Source: Oscillospiraceae bacterium
GTDB lineage: Bacteria > Bacillota > Clostridia > Oscillospirales > Oscillospiraceae
DNA length: 64,000 nucleotides
Direction of reading: 5' to 3'
Assembly: GCA_015067945.1 (NCBI GenBank)
Contig: SVLM01000001.1
Span: 124,001 to 188,000, forward strand
This document shows, piece by piece, positions 7,910 through 13,808 of the stretch. The notes below the pieces were generated by a model. That model was not told where the DNA came from. It saw only the letters and a list, made by a program, of their open reading frames with translations, and did no database searches. A program made the position numbers and the translations under genes. Each line of letters begins with the position of its first letter. The stretch's first letter is position 1.

Positions 7910-8258
7910 TGGTGGAGCCGAGGGGAATCGAACCCCTGTCCGAAAGCAACTTGGAAGGACTTTCTACGTGCGTAGTTTGTTATTTACATTCCCTCAATCC
8001 GCCGGGAACAAACACCCTACGGAAATCAGTAGCTTCATTATGCATGGTGCGTGCAAAGCTTAACGCACTCACGGTCTCCACTCAGATCACACCCGAGCCC
8101 GGCTCGTGGATCTTCCGGGGCGGATGGGCAGCCTAATTAGGCAGCCAGAGCAACAGAATTGTTGTCAGTTAAATTTAAAAGTTACCCGTTTTAACGCGGT
8201 CAGGTGCCGCGACACGCTTATCCAGCCTCACTACCCCCGTCGAAACCAGTACGGCCCC
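7910..8258 (-). ncRNA. ssrA: tmRNA (transfer-messenger RNA)
   Basis: 349 nt. The 5' end GGGGCCG pairs with CGGCTCC before the encoded CCA, forming the seven-base-pair tRNA-like acceptor stem; the 3' T-arm GGTTCGATTCC is intact. An internal frame ends in TDNNSVALAA followed by TAA, a typical degradation tag; the resume codon is not certain (the open frame extends back to a LLNL-coding stretch). It rescues ribosomes stalled on broken mRNAs together with SmpB, whose gene lies 0.8 kb upstream on the same strand. No clear -10/-35 pair is seen before 8258; a MITE-like repeat occupies the upstream spacer, so it may be read from the smpB-cyclophilin transcript. Confidence 0.96.
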
Positions 8259-8281
8259 ATATGAGGTAAAAGCAGGAATAT

Positions 8282-8366
8282 GTCATTGCGAGGGAGCAAA
8301 GCGACCGTGGCAATCCCCATCGTCCGGGAGATTGCCACACCGGTCTCACGACTGGCTCGCAATGAC
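8282..8366. repeat. MITE-like repeat with terminal inverted repeats
   Basis: An 85-bp non-coding unit bounded by GTCATTGCGAG (8282-8292) and CTCGCAATGAC (8356-8366). The inverted similarity extends inward with interruptions (GTGGCAATC against GATTGCCAC). I recognise this end sequence as a family dispersed in gut Clostridia. It sits between the cyclophilin gene and ssrA. Confidence 0.7.
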
Positions 8367-8373
8367 TGTCATT

Positions 8374-8910
8374 TTAGAATCTTCCGTAAGGATCAGGCAG
8401 CTTCTTCAGCTCTGCCAGAGTAGCACCGTTCAGCTCCACAGTGATGGAAGCGATCTTCTGCTCCTCAGTGGGGCGATCCTGCATACCGGTCTTGGTAGCA
8501 GCAATGGCGTCCACCACATCCATACCGGAAGTCACCTTACCAAAGGCAGCATACTGACCGTCCAGGTGAGGGGAGTCCTGATGCATGATGAAGAACTGGC
8601 TGCCTGCACTGTTGGGAGAGGAGGAGCGAGCCATGCTCAGCACGCCACGCTTGTGCTTCAGATCATTCTTCACACCGTTGAAGAAAAATTCACCCTTGAT
8701 GCAGTAGCCCGGGCCGCCCATGCCGGAGCCCTCGGGACAGCCACCCTGGATCATAAAGCCGCGGATAACCCGGTGGAAGATCAGGCCGTCATAGTAATTG
8801 TGGTTTGCCAGGTCGGCAAAGTTGGCAACGCTCTGGGGTGCCTTTTCGGGGTACAGCTCACCCTCAATCACACCGCCGTTTGCCATGGTAATTTTAAAAG
8901 TAGGATTCAT
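8374..8910 (-). CDS. Peptidyl-prolyl cis-trans isomerase, cyclophilin type
   Basis: 178 residues forming a complete bacterial cyclophilin without signal peptide: FHRVIRGFMIQGG, the GTG-like segment SGMGGPGYCIKGEF, SMARSSSPNSAGSQFFI and the HLDGQYAAFGKV end motif. The catalytic Arg (FHRVI) and the substrate-pocket residues are present. It speeds proline isomerisation in cytoplasmic protein folding. GGAG lies five bases before the ATG at 8910, but the same bases sit in the 3' arm of a long inverted repeat (8913-8977), so translation may depend on unfolding that structure. It is downstream of smpB on the same strand. Confidence 0.92.
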   Translation of the reverse strand: MNPTFKITMANGGVIEGELYPEKAPQSVANFADLANHNYYDGLIFHRVIRGFMIQGGCPEGSGMGGPGYCIKGEFFFNGVKNDLKHKRGVLSMARSSSPNSAGSQFFIMHQDSPHLDGQYAAFGKVTSGMDVVDAIAATKTGMQDRPTEEQKIASITVELNGATLAELKKLPDPYGRF

Positions 8911-8912
8911 AT

Positions 8913-8977
8913 ATCTCCATTCTGCCGCTACTCATCAGCACATCATTGATAAATCCCCAATAGCGGCGAATGGAGAT
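8913..8977 (-). promoter_or_regulatory. Inverted repeat masking the cyclophilin ribosome-binding site
   Basis: On the minus strand ATCTCCATTCGCCGCTA (8977-8961) is complementary to TAGCGGC-A-GAATGGAGAT (8930-8913): 17 pairs with one bulged A and a 30-base loop. The 3' arm contains the GGAG ribosome site and ends two bases before the ATG. The position suggests translational control, or an element end; neither is shown. Confidence 0.5.
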
Positions 8978-8979
8978 TT

Positions 8980-9062
8980 GGCGTGTGCCGCGGTTGCCGC
9001 TTGTTGGCGAGCGGCACGCCTATTTTAAAATCATATTAAGCGTAGCGTAGCACGCTTAATAT
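8980..9062 (-). terminator. Two hairpins at the 3' end of smpB
   Basis: An 11-bp perfect stem (9033-9043 with 9052-9062, loop AGCGTAGC) spans the smpB stop codon and is followed on the minus strand by GATTTT. A second GC-rich hairpin (8980-8991 with 9011-9020) lies just beyond. They may terminate or attenuate transcription between smpB and the cyclophilin gene; the U-run is weak. Confidence 0.4.
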
Positions 9063-9517
9063 CTCTCCTTCATTGCCCGCTCGATCTGACGTTTCGCGTC
9101 TTTTTCTGCAGCGGATTGTCGTTTGTCGTACAGCTTTTTACCCTTGCACAGGCCCACCTTGACTTTAACGCGGCTGCCCTTGAAATAAACGGATAGGGGA
9201 ATGAGGGAATAGCCATCCTGCTTGACCTTGCCGAGAAGCCGCATGATCTCTCGCTTATGCATCAGCAGACGCCGCACCCGCCGGGGGTCACGGTTAAAGA
9301 TGTTACCGTGTTCATAGGGAGAAATGTGCATTTGATTGACCAGAAGCTCGCCGTCCTTAATACCGCACCAGGCATCCTTCAGGTTTAGCGTACCTGCCCG
9401 GATGGATTTTACCTCCGTGCCGCACAGCTCAATACCGGCTTCAAATTCTTCTTCTATAAAATATTCATGCCGGGCCTCACGGTTTGTGGCGATTACCTTG
9501 ATGCTCTGCTTTTCCAA
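9056..9517 (-). CDS. smpB: SsrA-binding protein SmpB
   Basis: About 153 residues, the normal SmpB length. Family motifs are present: [20 protein letters not shown] near the N-terminus, [19 protein letters not shown], the [10 protein letters not shown] helix and the basic C-terminal tail [20 protein letters not shown] that enters the empty mRNA channel. It binds tmRNA and delivers it to stalled ribosomes. The TTG at 9517 is preferred to a GTG at 9526, because AAGGAGG abuts the GTG with no spacing but lies seven bases before the TTG. It is 43 bases after the HAD gene on the same strand and upstream of the cyclophilin gene and ssrA, so the trans-translation pair is clustered. Confidence 0.95.
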   Translation of the reverse strand: MEKQSIKVIATNREARHEYFIEEEFEAGIELCGTEVKSIRAGTLNLKDAWCGIKDGELLVNQMHISPYEHGNIFNRDPRRVRRLLMHKREIMRLLGKVKQDGYSLIPLSVYFKGSRVKVKVGLCKGKKLYDKRQSAAEKDAKRQIERAMKERY

Positions 9518-9560
9518 ACGGCTCACCTCCTTGCAAATGCATTATAACACGCCTGTCAAG

Positions 9561-10220
9561 TTAATCAAACAGGAACTTTTCCAGCTTTTCCGTCGAATCA
9601 AAGGCAAAATCGCAAAGCTTTGTCATTTCCGCCGTAATCTCCGGAAACTCTGTGCGTCCCCAGCCTGCAAAGGCGATGGGGCACCCTGCAGCTCGTGCCA
9701 TGGGTACGGCGGCTTTCATGTCGTCCACCACCAGCATCTGTTCCGGAGTGTAGCCATAATTTGCCATGATCTGCTGCAATGCCCAGGGGCTGGGCTTGCG
9801 ATGCTCCGGCTCCAAATCCCAACCGTAGATCTCATCAGGTATAATACCGAAATGCTCTTTGTAATCCCGCAGAATATTTTCCTGAGCAGACATGGATACC
9901 ACGAATATCCTACCACCTGCAGCCTTGTGCCGCCGTAAGATCTGACCAATTCCAGCATAGGGAGCAGGAATGTGGTGCCTGATATACTCCTTCCAGCCGG
10001 TATACTCAATCAACAGTTCTTCCTCGGTGAAACCGAACCGCTGACGGCACATGTCGCCGTAACCGGGATTGAAGCAGCCGGAGATATATTCATGCTGCGT
10101 AATAGTCGCACCGGGTCTGTACTCCTTCAAAAACTCCACAAAAAAGGGATAATTAACAGTCGCCTCACTCTGTACCACGGTGTCGTCGTGATCCAGTACC
10201 AGGCAGGGATATTTCAGCAT
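9561..10220 (-). CDS. HAD-family hydrolase
   Basis: 219 residues with the four HAD motifs: D10-H-D12-D-T (nucleophile and acid/base), VVSMS, RKPSP and the VVDDM metal site. The cap region between motifs I and II fits the small alpha-helical C1 type seen in phosphoglycolate-phosphatase-like enzymes. It dephosphorylates a small cytoplasmic metabolite; the substrate is not readable. A promoter at 10289-10317 precedes it, and smpB follows after 43 bases, so it probably heads the smpB transcript. Confidence 0.85.
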   Translation of the reverse strand: MLKYPCLVLDHDDTVVQSEATVNYPFFVEFLKEYRPGATITQHEYISGCFNPGYGDMCRQRFGFTEEELLIEYTGWKEYIRHHIPAPYAGIGQILRRHKAAGGRIFVVSMSAQENILRDYKEHFGIIPDEIYGWDLEPEHRKPSPWALQQIMANYGYTPEQMLVVDDMKAAVPMARAAGCPIAFAGWGRTEFPEITAEMTKLCDFAFDSTEKLEKFLFD

Positions 10221-10251
10221 AATATTCTGTCTCTCCCAATCCTAAAATAGG

Positions 10252-10274
10252 TAGGGGCGAGCATTGCTCGTCCG
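10252..10274. repeat. Short palindromic repeat
   Basis: A hairpin sequence reading GGGCGAGCATTGCTCGTCC lies in the HAD 5' leader. It resembles a short dispersed palindrome common in related gut Clostridia. It contains no coding frame. Confidence 0.4.
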
Positions 10275-10288
10275 CATTAATGTGATAT

Positions 10289-10317
10289 ATTATACCAAAT
10301 AACATTTCAATAGGCAA
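10289..10317 (-). promoter_or_regulatory. Promoter of the HAD-smpB unit
   Basis: On the minus strand TTGCCT (10317-10312) and TATAAT (10294-10289) with a 17-bp spacer, about 70 bases upstream of the HAD start. Confidence 0.65.
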
Positions 10318-10331
10318 CCATAAAATCCCTC

Positions 10332-10360
10332 TTGCTATATCCAAACAAATGTGCTATAAT
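10332..10360 (+). promoter_or_regulatory. Promoter of the dinB operon
   Basis: TTGCTA and a perfect TATAAT with a 17-bp spacer, plus an extended -10 TGC, 26 bases before the next start codon. It is divergent from the HAD promoter. No LexA-box-like sequence was recognised. Confidence 0.75.
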
Positions 10361-10386
10361 GACATCAAACGAAGGAGGTGAGCGGC

Positions 10387-10653
10387 ATGGTGCGAAATCA
10401 GCCGGTAGATGTGATATCGGTCTGCAGTGCAGACGGGGAGATCCGTCCCCTGCGGCTTCGCATGGAGGATGAGCAGCACCAGCTGCTGCGAATCGACATT
10501 GATGAAGTCATCAGTTGCAAGCCCATTCAGTACGTGGGGATTGAGGCACAGATTTTCCTTTGTAAAGCCGTGGTCAAGGGTAAGGAATGGCTTTTCGAGC
10601 TGAAATACACCATCCGCACCCATAGCTGGTGCTTGTTCCGGAGGGTCTACTGA
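10387..10653 (+). CDS. Small conserved protein upstream of dinB
   Basis: 88 residues, soluble, beta-rich in appearance, with segments IRPLRLRMEDEQHQLLRID and LFELKYTIRTHSWCLFRR. No family name is recognised, but small proteins of this kind are often found directly before dinB in Clostridia. The ATG at 10387 is used because AAGGAGG lies eight bases upstream; a GTG at 10378 overlaps that ribosome site. The stop overlaps the dinB start (TGATG), so translation is coupled and a role linked to lesion bypass is possible but only inferred. Confidence 0.65.
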   Translation: MVRNQPVDVISVCSADGEIRPLRLRMEDEQHQLLRIDIDEVISCKPIQYVGIEAQIFLCKAVVKGKEWLFELKYTIRTHSWCLFRRVY

Positions 10654-11930
10654 TGGCGGAGCGTGTGATTTTTCATGTGGATGCCAACTCGGCATTTTTG
10701 AGCTGGACAGCAGCCTACCGCGTGAAGGTTCTGGGCGAAAAAGAGGATCTGCGGGATGTGCCTTCCGTGGTGGCCGGTGATAAAGAGTCCCGTCACAGTA
10801 TTATCCTCGCTAAAAGCACCCCGGCAAAAAAATACGGCATTCAAACCGGAGAGCCGTTGTTCCGTGCTTTGGAAAAATGCCCGGACCTGCGGGTTGTCCC
10901 ACCGGATTATGCCCTCTATGTAGAAGCCAGCCGCCATTTCGTGGAAATGCTCCGGCAGTTCAGCCCAATCGTCGAGCAGTATTCCATCGACGAAGCCTGG
11001 GTGGATATGACCGGCACAGAGCGGCTTTGGGGTCCACCTCGCTTAGCAGCGGAAACCATGCGTCGCCGTATTTGGGAAGAATTGGGCTTTACCGTCAATG
11101 TGGGCATCTCATCCAATAAGCTTCTGGCGAAAATGGCCGGAGATTTTGAAAAACCCAATAAAGTCCACACCCTATTCCCGGAAGAAATGGAGGAGAAAAT
11201 GTGGCCCTTGCCCGTGCGGGATTTGTTCCTTGTGGGCCCGGCCACGGAAAAGAAGTTGAAGCTGCTGGGCATCTATACCATCGGCGACCTTGCCAAAGCG
11301 GATCTGCAGCTAATCAAGCGTCGGTTCGGCAAAGCAGGGGAGACTATATGGCATTTCGCCAATGGCCGCAATGCCGATACCGTTCTTCCTGTGCCGGCAG
11401 AAAATAAAGGCTATGGCAACTCCGTTACCACAGCACAGGATGTACTGACCCACGACCATGCTCACCAGGTGCTTTTGAGCCTGTGCGAGACTGTTGCTAG
11501 CCGAATGCGTAAGGACGAAAAATGCGGCCGCTGCATCAGCGTCCATCTTCGCACCAGCGAATTTCACCATTTTTCTCACCAGGCCACCCTCGGGGGTGCC
11601 ACCAATATCACCGCTGAAATTTTCGAAGCCGCCTGCCGTGTGTTTGACGAAGCCTGGGACGGGGTCACACCACTGCGGCAGCTGGGGGTGCAAATGACCC
11701 GGCTTACCGACGAACCCTACCAGCAATATGATCTGCTCTCCGGCATGACCCCGGCACAGTACGAGCGGAAGCTCCGGCTGGACGAAACTGTGGACTCTCT
11801 CCGGGATAAATTCGGTGAGGACATTATCCGCCGGGCCAAATTCACCCAGGATCCCGATGCACACATGGCCGGCGGCCTGGACAAAGCCCGCCGCACCGGT
11901 GTAACAAAGCCCATCCCCGACGAATTTTAG
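10653..11930 (+). CDS. dinB: DNA polymerase IV (Y-family translesion polymerase)
   Basis: 425 residues with the Y-family order: FHVDANSAFLSW (first metal Asp), KKYGIQTGEPL, the catalytic YSIDEAWVDMTG, NVGISSNKLLAKMAGDFEKPN, then helix-hairpin-helix thumb and a little-finger domain. It lacks the usual extreme C-terminal clamp-binding peptide QLxLF in obvious form; the end reads TKPIPDEF. It copies past damaged template bases with low fidelity. ATG at 10653 is chosen over 10629 because GGAGGG precedes it and it overlaps the upstream stop. Confidence 0.93.
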   Translation: MAERVIFHVDANSAFLSWTAAYRVKVLGEKEDLRDVPSVVAGDKESRHSIILAKSTPAKKYGIQTGEPLFRALEKCPDLRVVPPDYALYVEASRHFVEMLRQFSPIVEQYSIDEAWVDMTGTERLWGPPRLAAETMRRRIWEELGFTVNVGISSNKLLAKMAGDFEKPNKVHTLFPEEMEEKMWPLPVRDLFLVGPATEKKLKLLGIYTIGDLAKADLQLIKRRFGKAGETIWHFANGRNADTVLPVPAENKGYGNSVTTAQDVLTHDHAHQVLLSLCETVASRMRKDEKCGRCISVHLRTSEFHHFSHQATLGGATNITAEIFEAACRVFDEAWDGVTPLRQLGVQMTRLTDEPYQQYDLLSGMTPAQYERKLRLDETVDSLRDKFGEDIIRRAKFTQDPDAHMAGGLDKARRTGVTKPIPDEF

Positions 11931-11932
11931 AC

Positions 11933-11961
11933 TGGAAATTCCGAAACAGTTGTCGTATAAT
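11933..11961 (+). promoter_or_regulatory. Possible promoter of the Nudix gene
   Basis: TATAAT at 11956-11961 with a weak -35 (TGGAAA) 17 bp upstream, 28 bases before the start codon. Confidence 0.5.
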
Positions 11962-11989
11962 AGAGTAAAACCATTACCGGAGGCAACTA

Positions 11990-12454
11990 ATGTCCATCGT
12001 AACCTTCTACCGGGGCGATCCCAACGCCCCCAAGCCCACTATGCCGGCTCATTTAGGAGCAAACGTAATTCTGACCTGCCGGGGAAAACTCCTCTTGGAG
12101 CGTCGCAGAGACTCCGACACCTGGGGTTTGGTCGGCGGCGGCGTCAAGAAAAGCGAAACCGAACTGCAGGCCATTGCCCGGGAAATACGGGAAGAGCTTG
12201 GTATTCGCATCCCTCAGGATAAATTCGCCAAATTGGCTGTCTACGGAGAACCTGGCCGCATTGCCGCATTTAAAGACGGCAGCATCTGGCGTATGGTCAT
12301 TGTGGTTTTTGGACTGGATCTGCCGGACGAGCCGAAAATGACCATCAGTGCCGAATCCCGGGAGCTTCGGTTCTTCTCAAAAGAGGAACTCAAGGAGATC
12401 GAAATCGTCGTCACCCACAGCGACATTGTGGAGGATTGGTTTATAAACCGATAA
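11990..12454 (+). CDS. Nudix hydrolase
   Basis: 154 residues. The Nudix box GX5EX7REUXEEXG is complete (GGVKKSETELQAIAREIREELG, given here as its landmarks G, E, REIREELG at about residues 50-71). It would cleave a nucleoside diphosphate linked to another group, for example an oxidised nucleotide or nucleotide sugar. GGAGG lies seven bases before the ATG. It follows dinB and may be partly cotranscribed; a house-cleaning role fits that neighbour but is inferred. Confidence 0.88.
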   Translation: MSIVTFYRGDPNAPKPTMPAHLGANVILTCRGKLLLERRRDSDTWGLVGGGVKKSETELQAIAREIREELGIRIPQDKFAKLAVYGEPGRIAAFKDGSIWRMVIVVFGLDLPDEPKMTISAESRELRFFSKEELKEIEIVVTHSDIVEDWFINR

Positions 12455-12456
12455 GC

Positions 12457-12484
12457 AAACGCCGGAATTTCCGGCGTTTCTTTT
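12457..12484 (+). terminator. Intrinsic terminator after the Nudix gene
   Basis: AAACGCCGG and CCGGCGTTT arms flank AATTT, followed by CTTTTC. It separates the Nudix gene from the RNA gene downstream. Confidence 0.85.
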
Positions 12485-12516
12485 CATATCATTCATGAAT
12501 TTTATGCAAATACCCC

Positions 12517-12545
12517 TTGAATATTCAAAAAATCTATGATAATAT
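12517..12545 (+). promoter_or_regulatory. Promoter of the OLE RNA
   Basis: TTGAAT at 12517-12522 and TAATAT at 12540-12545, 17-bp spacer. Transcription would start at about 12552, exactly where the closing helix of the RNA begins. Confidence 0.65.
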
Positions 12546-12551
12546 ACATTT

Positions 12552-13169
12552 TGACGGCGCAGTATCCTAGTCAGAACGGCCACTTCCAGGTAGGGCCTAA
12601 AAATCCTATGAAGGGCACATCGATGAAGTCCCTGGTGTCTGCTTTTTACGCCCAGTTTAGGGTGGGTGCTGGGGGTTAAGGATTTCGGGCGCGCTCCAAT
12701 GGCATGGAGCATACGACCCGGTTTCCGCGGAGACTTGAAGCTTGTGCGACGAAGTTGAGAACTCCATGCGTATGGAAGCCTCTTCGCGTACGAATCAAGT
12801 AAGAACCTGCAATGTGGTGCACAGAATCGTGTGCTACGTGCAGAGTAGCCTGCCTTGAGTGAACATGTGGGGAAAAGAGTTTACGCGGATGGCAATTTGT
12901 GGCCACAATTGCTTCCGAACAATAGCTCTTGGAAACCATGCTTGCAAAAGAGGCTAAGACTTGGCTTGTTCTGTCGTGGAAATCACCTAGGCTGTCGTTA
13001 CTGGGCAGACAGGGGATTACAGTACGGACTAAGTGGCAATCGGGTATGCAGGTAGGCAACGCCTGTGGGGACGGATCAAATGGAAACAGCCTGCACGGCA
13101 ACGGCAGGTTCTGTCCCGGGAAAACCAACCCGACCTAAGCCGTAAGATTTATCCTGTCTGCCGCCGTCA
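12552..13169 (+). ncRNA. OLE RNA (ornate large extremophilic RNA)
   Basis: About 618 nt without a credible reading frame, between a promoter and an oapA gene. The 5' bases TGACGGCG (12552-12559) pair perfectly with CGCCGTCA (13162-13169), closing the whole molecule; internal hairpins include GCTCCA/TGGAGC (12692-12709) and the near-palindrome GCAATTTGTGGCCACAATTGC region (12892-12912). Length (~610 nt is typical), the downstream OapA gene and the neighbours dxs, tlyA, nadK, argR and recN match the published OLE locus. OLE forms a membrane-associated ribonucleoprotein with OapA, linked to alcohol, cold and magnesium stress in Halalkalibacterium. Identification rests on context, size and structure; the covariance model was not run. 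Confidence 0.85.
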
Positions 13170-13201
13170 TTTAACTGAAATTACTTGAAGGAGAATTTCC
13201 T

Positions 13202-13789
13202 GTGTCTAAATCTGACCCTGCTTTATCCCGAAAACAGAAGCGGAAAACAGCCCTGTGGGTGTTGACCATTTTTATTGTTACCATCATTGTATCTTCCGTA
13301 ATCTCTCTGGTTTCCGAAGAGGTCATGGCCGGCAGCGGTATGGTTTCCGCGTTTATCATTCTGTTTGCAATCGTATTGTTGGGTATCCTGTTTGATATTA
13401 TCGGTGTTGCGGTTACCTCCGCTGATGAAGCACCCTTCCATGCCATGGCAGCCCGTAAGGTACCGGGAGCAAGGGAGTCGATTCATCTTCTTCGGAAGGC
13501 CGATAAGGTCAGCTCCATCTGTAACGATGTTATTGGCGATATTTGCGGTGTCATCTCCGGATCTGCAGCTGCTACCATTGCGGTGCAGCTCTTACAAACC
13601 TTCACCTTTTCCTGGGACCGCATGGCGTCGCTGATGATGTCCGCCATGGTTGCCGGTGTTACTGTCGGTGGCAAGGCATTGGGCAAAGGCTTTGCAGTGA
13701 ATTCTTCTACAACCATTGTCCACGCAGTGGGCAAAGTCATCTGGTGGCTGGGCAATTTGCCCCTGCTTTTCCGCAGAAAGAAAAAGTAA
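13202..13789 (+). CDS. oapA: OLE-associated membrane protein OapA
   Basis: 195 residues with a basic N-terminus (SRKQKRKTA), membrane spans at about 17-38 and 45-67, and two more in the second half (about 115-135 and 140-160). Between them lies the conserved segment FHAMAARKVPGARESIHLLR followed by KADKVSSICNDVIGDICGVISG, which I recognise as the OapA signature; the family is distantly related to the DUF21 domain of CNNM/CorC magnesium transporters. It anchors OLE RNA in the membrane. The start is GTG at 13202 with GAAGGAGAA six bases upstream, only 33 bases after the RNA, so RNA and protein are probably one transcript. Confidence 0.85.
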   Translation: MSKSDPALSRKQKRKTALWVLTIFIVTIIVSSVISLVSEEVMAGSGMVSAFIILFAIVLLGILFDIIGVAVTSADEAPFHAMAARKVPGARESIHLLRKADKVSSICNDVIGDICGVISGSAAATIAVQLLQTFTFSWDRMASLMMSAMVAGVTVGGKALGKGFAVNSSTTIVHAVGKVIWWLGNLPLLFRRKKK

Positions 13790-13808
13790 TGATAGGTTGT
13801 GTCATACA

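Noticed and set aside
7731..8136. Two open frames crossing the ssrA region
   Set aside because: They run through the tmRNA tRNA-like domain and a terminator; the RNA explains the sequence fully.
12676..13128. Open frames on both strands inside the OLE RNA region
   Set aside because: No ribosome sites or homology; the region has paired ends and hairpins, and sits between a promoter and oapA.
12540..13170. RNase P RNA as an alternative identity
   Set aside because: The length is too great and the characteristic conserved RNase P motifs were not found; the oapA context fits OLE.
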